The position numbers and the translations under genes are program-made. A stretch of DNA of 64,000 nucleotides, from positions 744,001 through 808,000 of the forward strand of contig CM082594.2 in NCBI GenBank assembly GCA_040954595.2. Direction: 5' to 3'. Numbering within the stretch: the first letter of the stretch is position 1; each line of letters starts with the position of its first letter. This DNA is from Balanoglossus misakiensis. Lineage: Eukaryota; Hemichordata. Shown here piece by piece: positions 1-9,367 of this stretch. The notes below the pieces were generated by a model, which did no database searches, was not told where the DNA came from, and saw nothing but the letters and a program-made list of their open reading frames with translations.

Positions 1-1420
1 CAAAAATGCAGAGATATTGACGGAATTCAAGAAAAAATAGCCATTTTGGCCATATTTTGACAAAAATGGTAAATTTTTAAAAAATCTTAAAAAATTAACT
101 CTTTTCTTCATTTTCGGAAATATTATGGAGCATGAAGTGTCGTTCTCTTGTAAAAAGTGCTGCAAATTCCAGAAAAGGCGGTATAATTTGAATCACCCAA
201 GACAAAATTACCATTTTCGACTTTTTTTCGAAAAATTGTCTTTTTTACAAAATAATAAAGAATTAATTCTTTTCTTAGTTTCAAACGGGTAGAGATACTT
301 TCCACACGGGTTTTCTAACATTGAATTCCCGTTCATCAACTCAGATTGCCTACAGCATAAGTCGGCTAAAACCCTGAGACTTTAGAGCAGAAACAGTTGC
401 ACACTGGTAACGTTGAACAATTCGATTTTTCTACGGCCTGGCTCGGCTAAATCTCCGTCACAATATGACAGACACTATCGTACGTTAGCAACGGTGATCA
501 AGTCAGATTTTCAACGGCATGGGTTGGATAAAGCCCCGGCACTCTAGAGCAGAAACACGCGTACAGAGACCACGTTGATCAAGTCTGATCTCCTACGGCT
601 TGGCTCGACTAAAACCCCGGCACACTATGACAGACACTAGCGTTCGTTAGCAACGTTGATCAAGTCACATTTCCTACGGCATGGCTTTGCTAAAGCCCTG
701 ACACTCTAGAGCAGAAACACGCGTACAGAGACCACGTTGATCTACTCACATTTCCTTCGGCCTGGCACGGCTGATGCCCCGGCACTATATATAGGACACA
801 GACTGGCGTAAGTTAACAACGGTAATCACGTCGGGTTTCCTACGGCCTGGCTCAGCTGAAGCCCCGGCACTCTAGAGCAGAAACAGGCGTACATTGACCA
901 CGTTGATCAAGTCAGATTTCCTACGGCGTGACTCGGCTGGTGCACCGGCTCTATATGACACAGACTGGCGTAAGTTATCAACGGTGATTACGTCGGATTT
1001 CCTACGGCCTGGTTTAGCTGAAGCCCCGGCACTTTAGAGCGGAAACACGCGTACATTGACCACGATGATCAAGTCAGATCTCCTACGGCCTGGCTCGACT
1101 AAAACCCCGGCACACCATGACAGACATTAGCGTTCGTTAGCAACGGTGATCAAGTCGGATTTCCTTCGGCCTGGCTCTGTAAAAGACCCGACACTCTAGT
1201 ACAAAGACGTTGGCTAAGTCGGGCAAACCGAACAGGGAAAGTCACAGCGGGTCAACACTCGACATTTGTTCCGGTAGGACTGCATTATTGCCTGTCAATT
1301 TATAAAGAAAGCCCGAATTTAACCAGGGCGTTTCAAACACCGACGTTAGTTGGGGGCACGGCCTGCAGTACTGCCGGGTAAGCTGACATCAGCGTACCGC
1401 ATATAATGTAGGGGGGGGGG
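1..1420 (+). repeat. Satellite unit, partial at window edge
   Basis: The window opens inside AT module 2. Module 3 runs to about 345, followed by a complete A/B block (B0 A1 B1 A2 B2 A3 B3 A4 B4 A5 B5, about 350-1210), the linker (about 1213-1410) and a 10-G tract at 1411-1420. No gene is present. Confidence 0.95.
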
Positions 1421-2981
1421 ACAGAACGGTTAAATACTACATTTATCAGATATCAGCTAATTTTGGACAATCATCTAAAATGTAAATCATCTTTTCATAT
1501 TTGGATATCTGATGATGTATGACATTTCCATTATATGTAAAAATGGTGCTGATTATAAAAATGCACTCTGAATGAGCTGATTTAATGCAAAATTGCGTTT
1601 TATTCGTTTTTGCACCAAAAAGGTCATTTTTAGGCAAAACATTCTTTATTTTTTTAATTCGGTGACCTGATCATATATAAACAATTGCTTGTATGTTAAA
1701 AGTTTTTATGACTTTTAAAAGCAGTGACACTGGCGGCATTCAACACGAAAATAACAATTTTAGCCACAATTTGGTCAAAATGGTAAATTTTTGAAAATTA
1801 CAAAAAATACCTGTTTTCTACATTTTCGGAAATCTGATGGAGTATAGAATGCTCTTCGTACGTATATATCGATACAAATTCCACAAAAGACCGTCTAATT
1901 TGGCTCACTGCAGACAAAATTGCGTTTTACAAAATTTTCCTTGAAAATGTCATTTTTAGAAAAAAAAAAATAAAAAAACCCTTTATCTTCGAATTTGGTG
2001 CCCTGATCATATATGACATGTTGATTGTATGTTAAAACTTTCGACCACTCCAAAAATGCAGAGATATTGACGGAATTCAAGAAAAAATAGCCATTTTGGC
2101 CATATTTTGACAAAAATGGTAAATTTTTAAAAAATCATAAAAAATTAACTCTTTTCTTCATTTTCGGAAATATTATGGAGCATGAAGTGTCGTTCTCTTG
2201 TAAAAAGTGCTGCAAATTCCAGAAAAGGCGGTATAATTTGAATCACCCAAGACAAAATTACCATTTTCGACTTTTTTTCGAAAAATTGTCTTTTTTACAA
2301 AATAAATAAGAATTAATTCTTTTCTTAGTTTCAAACGGGTAGAGATACTTTCCACACGGGTTTTCTAACATTGAATTCCCGTTCATCAACTCAGATTTCC
2401 TACAGCATAAGTCGGCTAAAACCCTGAGACTTTAGAGCAGAAACAGTTGCACACTGGTAACGTTGAACAAGTCGATTTTTCTACGGCCTGGCTCGGCTAA
2501 ATCTCCGTCACAATATGACAGACACTATCGTACGTTAGCAACGGTGATCAAGTCAGATTTTCAACGGCATGGGTTGGATAAAGCCCCGGCACTCTAGAGC
2601 AGAAACACGCGTACAGAGACCACGTTGATCAAGTCTGATCTCCTACGGCTTGGCTCGACTAAAACCCCGGCACACTATGACAGACACTAGCGTTCGTTAG
2701 CAACGTTGATCAAGTCAGATTTCCTACGGCATGGCTTTGCTAAAGCCCTGACACTCTAGTACAAAGACGTTGGCTAAGTCGGGCAAACCGAACAGGGAAA
2801 GTCACAGCGGGTCAACACTCGACATTTGTTCCGGTAGGACTGCATTATTGCCTGTCAATTTATAGAGAAAGCCCGAATTTAACCAGGGCGTTTCAAACAC
2901 CGACGTTAGTTGGGGGCACGGCCTGCAGTACTGCCGGGTAAGCTGACATCAGCGTACCGCATATAATGTAGGGGGGGGGGG
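1421..2981 (+). repeat. Short satellite unit (1561 bp), three dimers deleted
   Basis: The AT half is complete, but the A/B block is B0 A1 B1 A2 and then a B2/B5 fusion near 2759, where CTCTAG runs straight into TACAAAGACG. The missing length (about 485 bp) equals three A/B dimers. The breakpoint lies in sequence shared by B monomers, which points to unequal crossing-over or slippage between B copies. Confidence 0.93.
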
Positions 2982-4006
2982 AACAGAACGGTTAAATACT
3001 ACATTTATCAGATATCAGCTAATTTTGGACAATCATCTAAAATGTAAATCATCTTTTCATATTTGGATATCTGATGATGTATGAAATTTCCAATATATGT
3101 AAAAATGGTGCTGATTATAAAAAATGCACTCTGAATGAGCTGATTTAATACAAAATTGCGTTTTATTCGTTTTTGCACCAAAAAGGTCATTTTTAGGCAA
3201 AACATTCTTTATTTTTTTAATTCGGTGACCTGATCATATATAAGCAATTGCTTGCATGTTAAAAGTTTTTATGACTTTTAAAAGCAGTGACACTGGCGGC
3301 ATTCAACACGAAAATAACAATTTTAACCACAATTTGGTCAAAATGGTAAATTTTTGAAAATTACAAAAAATACCTGTTTTCTACATTTTCGGAAATCTGA
3401 TGGAGTATAGAATGCTCTTCGTATATATATATCGATACAAATTCCACAAAAGACCGTCTAATTTGGCTCACTGCAGACAAAATTGCGTTTTACCAAATTT
3501 TCCTTGAAAATGTCATTTTTAGAAAAATAAAATAAAAAAAACCTCGTTCTTCGAATTTGGTGCCCTGATCATATATGATATGTTGATTGTATGTTAAAAC
3601 TTTCGACCACTCCAAAAATGCAGAGATATTGACGGAATTCAAGAAAAAATAGCCATTTTGGCCATATTTTGACAAAATGGTACATTTTTAAAAAATCATA
3701 AAAAATAAACTCTTTTCTTCATTTTCGGAAATATTATGGAGCATGAAGTGTCGTTCTCTTGTAAAAAGTGCTGCAAATTCCAGAAAATGTGGTATAATTT
3801 GAATCACCCAAGACAAAATTACCATTTTCGACTTGTTTTCGAAAAATTGTCTTTTTTACAAAATAAATAAGAATAAATTCTTTTCTTAGTTTCAAACGGG
3901 TAGAGATACTTTCCACACGGGTTTTCTAACATTGAATTCCCGTTTATCAACTCAGATTTCCTACAGCATAAGTCGGCTAAAACCCTGACACTCTAGAGCA
4001 GAAACA

Positions 4007-4011
4007 GTTGC
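4007..4011. repeat. Target-site duplication, left copy
   Basis: GTTGC precedes the left LTR and is repeated at 8510-8514 after the right LTR. The uninterrupted monomer B0 in other units reads CAGTTGCACACTG, with one copy. A 5-bp duplication is the usual size for copia integrases. Confidence 0.95.
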
Positions 4012-4272
4012 TGTTGAGGTGCGGTAGCTCATTGCGTCCGGTGCAATATAACGAGAGGAAGCGATAGCTTGTTTTCTGTACAGTCACTTACTTTATTTGT
4101 CACCAACACATGTAGTGGATGAACACATCACTGACCAAGTCTGAACTGAGTTGCACACCCACAAGAGCGGAAAAAACCCACCAAGCTTACATAACGAAAA
4201 CATGCATAATGAGACTATCATTTACATATCAAAGAAAGTGACCATCTGGGTAAAGTTCAGTTTACTCCAACA
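4012..4272 (-). repeat. 3' LTR of copia element
   Basis: A 261-bp direct repeat of 8249-8509, no mismatch found by eye. The ends TGTTG and CAACA form a 5-bp inverted repeat with canonical TG/CA termini. Because the element reads on the minus strand, this lower-coordinate copy is the 3' LTR, lying directly beyond the polypurine tract. Confidence 0.96.
4092..4097 (-). promoter_or_regulatory. Putative LTR polyadenylation signal
   Basis: The minus strand reads AATAAA here inside the 3' LTR. The same hexamer occurs in the 5' LTR at 8329-8334. In this copy it could direct 3'-end formation of the retrotransposon RNA. Cleavage site and R/U5 boundary cannot be seen from sequence. Confidence 0.55.
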
Positions 4273-4281
4273 CCCCCTCTT
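4273..4281 (-). promoter_or_regulatory. Polypurine tract
   Basis: Read on the minus strand this is AAGAGGGGG, directly abutting the 3' LTR. That is the expected position and composition for the plus-strand DNA primer of an LTR retrotransposon. Its first two bases overlap the TAA stop of the polyprotein, so there is no 3' untranslated spacer inside the internal region. Confidence 0.9.
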
Positions 4282-7200
4282 AAACTGAACTTTCTAAATT
4301 TAACACATTCAGTTTACTTTTTGAAACTGGTTTGGTAAATACATCAGCCACATTACATTCGCTTTCAATGTAAGTTAATACAATACGACTGTTGTGGACT
4401 TCATCTCTAAGGAAATGATATTTGATGTCAATGTGTTTTGACCTTTTACGATACACTGGGTTTTTCGCAAGTGCGATGGTACTCTGGTTGTCAACGAATA
4501 TTTCAGGTGTTTTCTCTGTGTGGCCATGCATGTCTGAATATAACTGTCTCAAGAATTTTCCTTCTTGGACAGCACTGGCTAATGCAATATATTCAGCCTC
4601 GCACGTGGATAAAGCAACACACTGTTGTTTGCTACTTTTCCATGAGATAAGTGGTCCACCCTTGCTTAAGGAAAATGCATAACCTGAGATACTTTTTCTA
4701 TCATCTGAACCCGCCCAGTCTGAATCACAGTAACCTATTAGAGTTGGTTCAGTATTTGATCTACAGTATTTCAACCCAAAGTGTTTAGTACCCTTTAAAT
4801 ATCTCAGCACATGCTTTGCCATGCTCAAATGCATTTCTGTCGGCCTGGACATAAACTGGGATAATTTTGTCACAATAAATGAAATATCTGGCCTTGTTGT
4901 TGTCATTAAATAAATTAAACTCCCAACTATCTCTCTATACAACCTTCCATCTACCAGCTCTGGTGATGGTTCATTCATGGCTTTACAAGCGCCTGGATCA
5001 CAAGGTGTACTTTTGGGTTTACAATCGCTCATTTCAAATCTCTGTAACATATCATTAACACTTTTTGTCTGTTTCATTACAATACAATCTTTACCCCATT
5101 CAAATTCAACTGCGAGAAACCATGATAAAACTCCCATATCTTTCATATTGAATTTCTGATTCAACGATGCTTTACATTCTATTAAAGCGGTATCATTGTT
5201 GGCTGCTACAATGATGTCATCAACCCAAATAATTATGATGATCTTATTACCGTTACTCTCTTTTGTGTACACACAGTAGTCGACTAAAGACTGTTGAAAA
5301 CCCTCATTGATCAGATGAGTGTGTAACATCTGGTTCCACATTCTACCACTTTGTTTCAGGCCATACAGTGATTTCTTAAGTTTAAGGACCATATCTTCCT
5401 TGTTACTAGTTACATAACCATCTGGTTGTTCCATATAAATTACACAGTCAAGGGGAGCATGTAAATATGCTGTCTTAACATCCATCTGATGTACAGTAAG
5501 ACCTTCATTCATTGCTAATTGCATTAACATTCTTACTGATGTCATCTGAGCTGTTGGTGCAAAAGTTTCATGATAATCAACATCTTGTTTCTGAGAAAAA
5601 CCCTTAGCAACAAATCGTGCCTTATATTTCTCAGTACCATCTGGATTCATTTTAATATTATAAACCCATTTACCCCCTACTACATTTTGGTCTTTTGGCA
5701 ATTCTACCAAATCAAACGTATCATTCTCTCTTAGTGATAATATTTCGTCATCCATTGCTTTCTCCCACTTACGTTTATCAGGTGAATTAACAGCTTCCTG
5801 ATAAGTTTGAGGTACATGACACATTTTGTAACAATAATGAATATATTTCTCATCATCTTCCATGACTGTTACATAATCTTTGAGATACTCTGGCCTTCTA
5901 GAAATTCTTATAGGTCTAGTCTTAACCTCTCCTTTCTTTTGTGTTACATCGTCCAAGTTTTCTTTACTACTTGAACTCGAAATTTGACCATCATCTGGTA
6001 TATCCCCCTTATCAACACCCTGGGCTTTAATCTCTGTGCCATCTGTGACATCTTTCCTGAATATCACTTCATCATCATACACATTCCCGTTATCACTTAA
6101 CTCTTGTACAAATTTGACACATCTTACTCTTCTTACAGAATTATCTTCTTTAAAATACACCAAGTATGCCGGGCTGTCTTTGTCATACCCAACAAAAATA
6201 CCCTTCATACATCTCGGATCAAGTTTTGACTTAACTTGTACATATGCATAACACACAGATCCAAATGGATTCAGATTACTTAAATTAGGTTTCTTGCCTG
6301 TTATACATTGGAAAGGGGTCATTCTTATCCTATGATTATAACATCTGTTTCGTGTATAGGCGGCAGCCATTACTGCATATGTCCAGAACTTCTTGGGAAG
6401 TTTGGACTCTAACAACATACATCTGCCCATTTCAAAGAGTGTACGCCAACTTCGCTCTACTGTACCGTTTTGGTGTGGCGAATATGGTGCTGAAAACTCC
6501 TGACAAATTTTATTCTCAATCATAAGAGATCTAAATTTGTCTGAGGTGAATTCAGTCCCGTTGTCACTTCTCAGCCTCTTAATCACACCATAAGGTGCAC
6601 TCTGAGCCAAAAATCTTTCTGTGGCGATAATGGTATCACTCTTATTCTTAAGAAAATACACAAAAACTGCACCCGAATAATCATCGGTAAAACAAAGAGC
6701 ATATTTGAAACCATCTCTTGCAACAGGATCAATTGGCCCTGCTAAATCACAGTGTACAAACTCCATGGGGTTGGTGGCACGTTTATCGGCAACTCTATTA
6801 AACGTTTGAGTCATTTTGCCCTGAATACATGTATCACAATCGAATTTTTCTTTATCGCTTATTATGAAACCTTTGGATACACCCTCTAAACTGATTATAT
6901 CTTTAATATTACAGTGGCCCATTATTTTATGCCAATCTTTCAGTGATCTAGATGCAGTTTTACAGGAGACTTTGTTCAAGAAATACAATCTTCCATCTTT
7001 CTCAATATCAAACGTAGTGCCTTTTACTTTCATATGAGCACCATTGGGGTAAAAACTTACTGACGCCCCAGTACCTGTTGCAGCTTGAACAGAAAAAATA
7101 TCTTGTTGATAGGATGGTACATACAAAGCATTCTCTAGAATATAATCGTGAGATCGGCCATTTACATCATACAAAGCAACTTTCGCATTTCCTCTACCCT

Positions 7201-8269
7201 TAACAACATCATTACTCTGGCTACCGTCCGCCAGCTCTATCGTGTGTTTTCTGCTATCGAAATTTGTCTCGAAACTTACAAATTTGAATTTATCCTTAAT
7301 TATATGAGTAGTTGCTCCACAATCTACTAACAAACTATGCTGCTTAGCTTCAAAATTACATAAATTCTCATGACTTACAGAAAAACAAAATGAATGTTCG
7401 TCCGCATCTAGCGCGTCTTCGTCTTTACTTGTCTTTGCCGCGTCTCTGTCTTGCCTCTGTCTTGTCCTACGGCATTCTCTCGTCATGTGTGTCGTGGTTC
7501 TGCAAACTTCGCACCACTTCTGCCCTTGTCTACATCCGTTCGCTTTGTGTCCGATCTTGCCACATCTGTAACATTTTATCCGTCTCGTTGAACCATATCT
7601 ACCGTCGTTGCTGGTCCCCCTCTGGTTGTGCATCTTCATGACACCATGTTGACTACCGCCGTCCCTAGAACCACCTTCCGTTACCTGGGTACCTTTATCG
7701 GTTTCTTCATAACTTTTCAATGCCATCTTGAACTTTGTGAAGGTTTGTTCCGTCTCAGCCTGTGTTGTGACGGCAACAAAGGTTCTGAAGCGTGAAGGAA
7801 GTCCCTTTAGTATCATGGCAATTAAAAGACTGTCACTGATTTCTTCTCCTGCCCCTTTAAGTGCAGTGGCTGCATTTTCCGCCCGTATCGTATAATCTGT
7901 CACGTCTTCTTCATCTCTCATTGACAGTGTAGTTAGTTCGTTATATAGTGCTATCACTCTTGGTTTGCTCTGCCCTAGATAATGGTTACGTAAAATCTGA
8001 AGTGCCTTACGTCCATCATTCTTAGAGTCTCTGATAATAAGTGATATACTTTTATCATCGAGACATTGTATCAGTTCAGCGTAGGCATCATGATTCTTCT
8101 CCGGGTCTGGCGCACTTACGTCGCCTTCTTCGGGGGATATGACTTTCTCCAATTTTTGCAGTCGCATGTGCCCAAGGAACTTCACCTCCCATAATTCGTA
8201 CTTCGACTCGTCACCATCAAATTGCAGCCGTGGCCTGGGCCCATAACCTGTTGAGGTGCGGTAGCTCAT
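4280..8269 (-). CDS. Copia-type Gag-Pol polyprotein, 1329 aa, intact
   Basis: A single frame encodes the whole retrotransposon machinery. In order: Gag core (about residues 13-190); two CCHC zinc knuckles (C233-C236-H241-C246 and C253-C256-H261-C266); aspartic protease with active site DCGAT at D316; integrase zinc-binding region (H446, H452, C478, C481) and catalytic triad D508, D569, E605 with the standard 35-residue spacing; reverse transcriptase with D930 and a WVDD box (D1017, D1018); RNase H with D1182, E1224 and D1260. All key residues are present and there is no frameshift or internal stop. The ATG lies in the 5' LTR. An in-frame TGA lies upstream, and the next Met (residue 35) would remove the conserved FDGDESKYELW start of Gag. 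Residues 1-7 are encoded by the LTR and 8-12 by the primer binding site. Separation into Gag and Pol would rely on its protease. Confidence 0.96.
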   Translation of the reverse strand: MSYRTSTGYGPRPRLQFDGDESKYELWEVKFLGHMRLQKLEKVISPEEGDVSAPDPEKNHDAYAELIQCLDDKSISLIIRDSKNDGRKALQILRNHYLGQSKPRVIALYNELTTLSMRDEEDVTDYTIRAENAATALKGAGEEISDSLLIAMILKGLPSRFRTFVAVTTQAETEQTFTKFKMALKSYEETDKGTQVTEGGSRDGGSQHGVMKMHNQRGTSNDGRYGSTRRIKCYRCGKIGHKANGCRQGQKWCEVCRTTTHMTRECRRTRQRQDRDAAKTSKDEDALDADEHSFCFSVSHENLCNFEAKQHSLLVDCGATTHIIKDKFKFVSFETNFDSRKHTIELADGSQSNDVVKGRGNAKVALYDVNGRSHDYILENALYVPSYQQDIFSVQAATGTGASVSFYPNGAHMKVKGTTFDIEKDGRLYFLNKVSCKTASRSLKDWHKIMGHCNIKDIISLEGVSKGFIISDKEKFDCDTCIQGKMTQTFNRVADKRATNPMEFVHCDLAGPIDPVARDGFKYALCFTDDYSGAVFVYFLKNKSDTIIATERFLAQSAPYGVIKRLRSDNGTEFTSDKFRSLMIENKICQEFSAPYSPHQNGTVERSWRTLFEMGRCMLLESKLPKKFWTYAVMAAAYTRNRCYNHRIRMTPFQCITGKKPNLSNLNPFGSVCYAYVQVKSKLDPRCMKGIFVGYDKDSPAYLVYFKEDNSVRRVRCVKFVQELSDNGNVYDDEVIFRKDVTDGTEIKAQGVDKGDIPDDGQISSSSSKENLDDVTQKKGEVKTRPIRISRRPEYLKDYVTVMEDDEKYIHYCYKMCHVPQTYQEAVNSPDKRKWEKAMDDEILSLRENDTFDLVELPKDQNVVGGKWVYNIKMNPDGTEKYKARFVAKGFSQKQDVDYHETFAPTAQMTSVRMLMQLAMNEGLTVHQMDVKTAYLHAPLDCVIYMEQPDGYVTSNKEDMVLKLKKSLYGLKQSGRMWNQMLHTHLINEGFQQSLVDYCVYTKESNGNKIIIIIWVDDIIVAANNDTALIECKASLNQKFNMKDMGVLSWFLAVEFEWGKDCIVMKQTKSVNDMLQRFEMSDCKPKSTPCDPGACKAMNEPSPELVDGRLYREIVGSLIYLMTTTRPDISFIVTKLSQFMSRPTEMHLSMAKHVLRYLKGTKHFGLKYCRSNTEPTLIGYCDSDWAGSDDRKSISGYAFSLSKGGPLISWKSSKQQCVALSTCEAEYIALASAVQEGKFLRQLYSDMHGHTEKTPEIFVDNQSTIALAKNPVYRKRSKHIDIKYHFLRDEVHNSRIVLTYIESECNVADVFTKPVSKSKLNVLNLESSV
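8235..8248 (-). promoter_or_regulatory. Primer binding site (initiator tRNA-Met, internal)
   Basis: The plus strand reads CTGGGCCCATAACC directly against the 5' LTR. This matches the anticodon stem-loop of animal initiator tRNA-Met, not the tRNA 3' end. Priming from an internal half-tRNA of this kind is known for Drosophila copia. The site also encodes residues 8-12 (GYGPR) of the polyprotein. Confidence 0.85.
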
Positions 8270-8509
8270 TGCGTCCGGTGCAATATAACGAGAGGAAGCG
8301 ATAGCTTGTTTTCTGTACAGTCACTTACTTTATTTGTCACCAACACATGTAGTGGATGAACACATCACTGACCAAGTCTGAACTGAGTTGCACACCCACA
8401 AGAGCGGAAAAAACCCACCAAGCTTACATAACGAAAACATGCATAATGAGACTATCATTTACATATCAAAGAAAGTGACCATCTGGGTAAAGTTCAGTTT
8501 ACTCCAACA
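8249..8509 (-). repeat. 5' LTR of copia element
   Basis: 261 bp, matching the LTR at 4012-4272. It should carry the promoter; no TATA box was assigned with confidence. Its last 21 bp on the minus strand (8269-8249) hold the polyprotein start codon and first seven codons. The AATAAA hexamer is at 8329-8334. Confidence 0.96.
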
Positions 8510-8514
8510 GTTGC
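8510..8514. repeat. Target-site duplication, right copy
   Basis: The second GTTGC. Satellite monomer B0 continues from here as CACACTGATAACG. Confidence 0.95.
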
Positions 8515-9367
8515 ACACTGATAACGTTGAACAAGTCGATTTTTCTACGGCCTGGCACGGCTAAATCTCGTCACAATATGACAGACACTAGCGTACGTTA
8601 GCAACGGTGATCAAGTCAGATTTTCAACGGCATGGGTTGGATAAAGCCCCGGCACTCTAGAGCAGAAACACGCGTACAGAGACCACGTTGATCAAGTCTG
8701 ATCTCCTACGGCTTGGCTCGACTAAAACCCCGGCACACTAAGACAGACACTAGCGTTCGTTAGCAACGTTGATCAAGTCAGATTTCCTACGGCATGGCTC
8801 AGCTGAAGCCCCGGCACTCTAGAGCAGAAACAGGCGTACATTGACCACGTTGATCAAGTCAGATTTCCTACGGCGTGACTCGGCTGGTGCACCGGCTCTA
8901 TATGACACAGACTGGCGTAAGTTATCAACGGTGATTACGTCGGATTTCCTACGGCCTGGTTTAGCTGAAGCCCCGGCACTTTAGAGCGGAAACACGCGTA
9001 CATTGACCACGATGATCAAGTCAGATCTCCTACGGCCTGGCTCGACTAAAACCCCGGCACACCATGACAGACACTAGCGTTCGTTAGCAACGGTGATCAA
9101 GTCGGATTTCCTTCGGCCTGGCTCTGCAAAAGACCCGACACTCTAGTACAAAGACGTTGGCTAAGTCGGGCAAACCGAACAGGGAAAGTCACAGCGGGTC
9201 AACACTCGACATTTGTTCGGGTAGGACTGTATTATTGCCTGTCAATTTATAGAGAAAGCCCGAATTTAACCAGGGCGTTTCAAACACCGACGTTAGTTGG
9301 GGGCACGGCCTGCAGTACTGCCGGGTAAGCTGACATCAGCGTACCGCATATAATGTAGGGGGGGGGG

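Larger units (their letters stand above)
4012..8509 (-). mobile_element. Intact Ty1/copia LTR retrotransposon, 4498 bp
   Basis: A full-length element on the minus strand, with two 261-bp LTRs beginning TGTTG and ending CAACA, a tRNA-iMet primer site next to the 5' LTR, one uninterrupted gag-pol frame and a polypurine tract next to the 3' LTR. The domain order Gag, protease, integrase, reverse transcriptase, RNase H is that of Ty1/copia (Pseudoviridae). By eye the LTRs match over their whole length, so the insertion is young. It sits in monomer B0 with a GTTGC duplication. Nothing in the sequence prevents it from being active, but activity is not shown. Confidence 0.97.
2982..9367 (+). repeat. 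Satellite unit interrupted by the copia element
   Basis: The AT half is at 2982-3950 and monomer B0 begins near 3958. B0 is split by the retrotransposon after 4011 and resumes at 8510. Without the insertion and duplicated target the unit is about 1883 bp. This is one dimer short: A2 passes directly into a B2/B3 hybrid near 8790. The G tract is 9358-9367 (10 G). Confidence 0.95.

Noticed and set aside
1-2000. Regularly spaced repeats as a possible CRISPR array
   Set aside because: The 81-bp monomers are contiguous and related along their whole length. There are no unique spacers or cas genes, and the setting is eukaryotic.
2173-2355. 60-85 codon frames in the AT half that recur in nearly every unit (for example 2173-2355, 12167-12349, 62989-63174)
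   Set aside because: They recur because the satellite recurs. Indels between units shift or fuse the frames (81-, 85- and 70-codon versions), which shows no coding constraint, and the composition is that of translated AT-rich DNA.
4422-4682. Plus-strand frames of 60-86 codons within the copia element
   Set aside because: They lie antisense to the intact polyprotein in conserved RNase H, RT, integrase and Gag regions and have no features of their own.
8235-8248. A tRNA gene fragment suggested by the initiator tRNA anticodon-loop match
   Set aside because: Only about 14 bp match, and they lie exactly where the primer binding site belongs.
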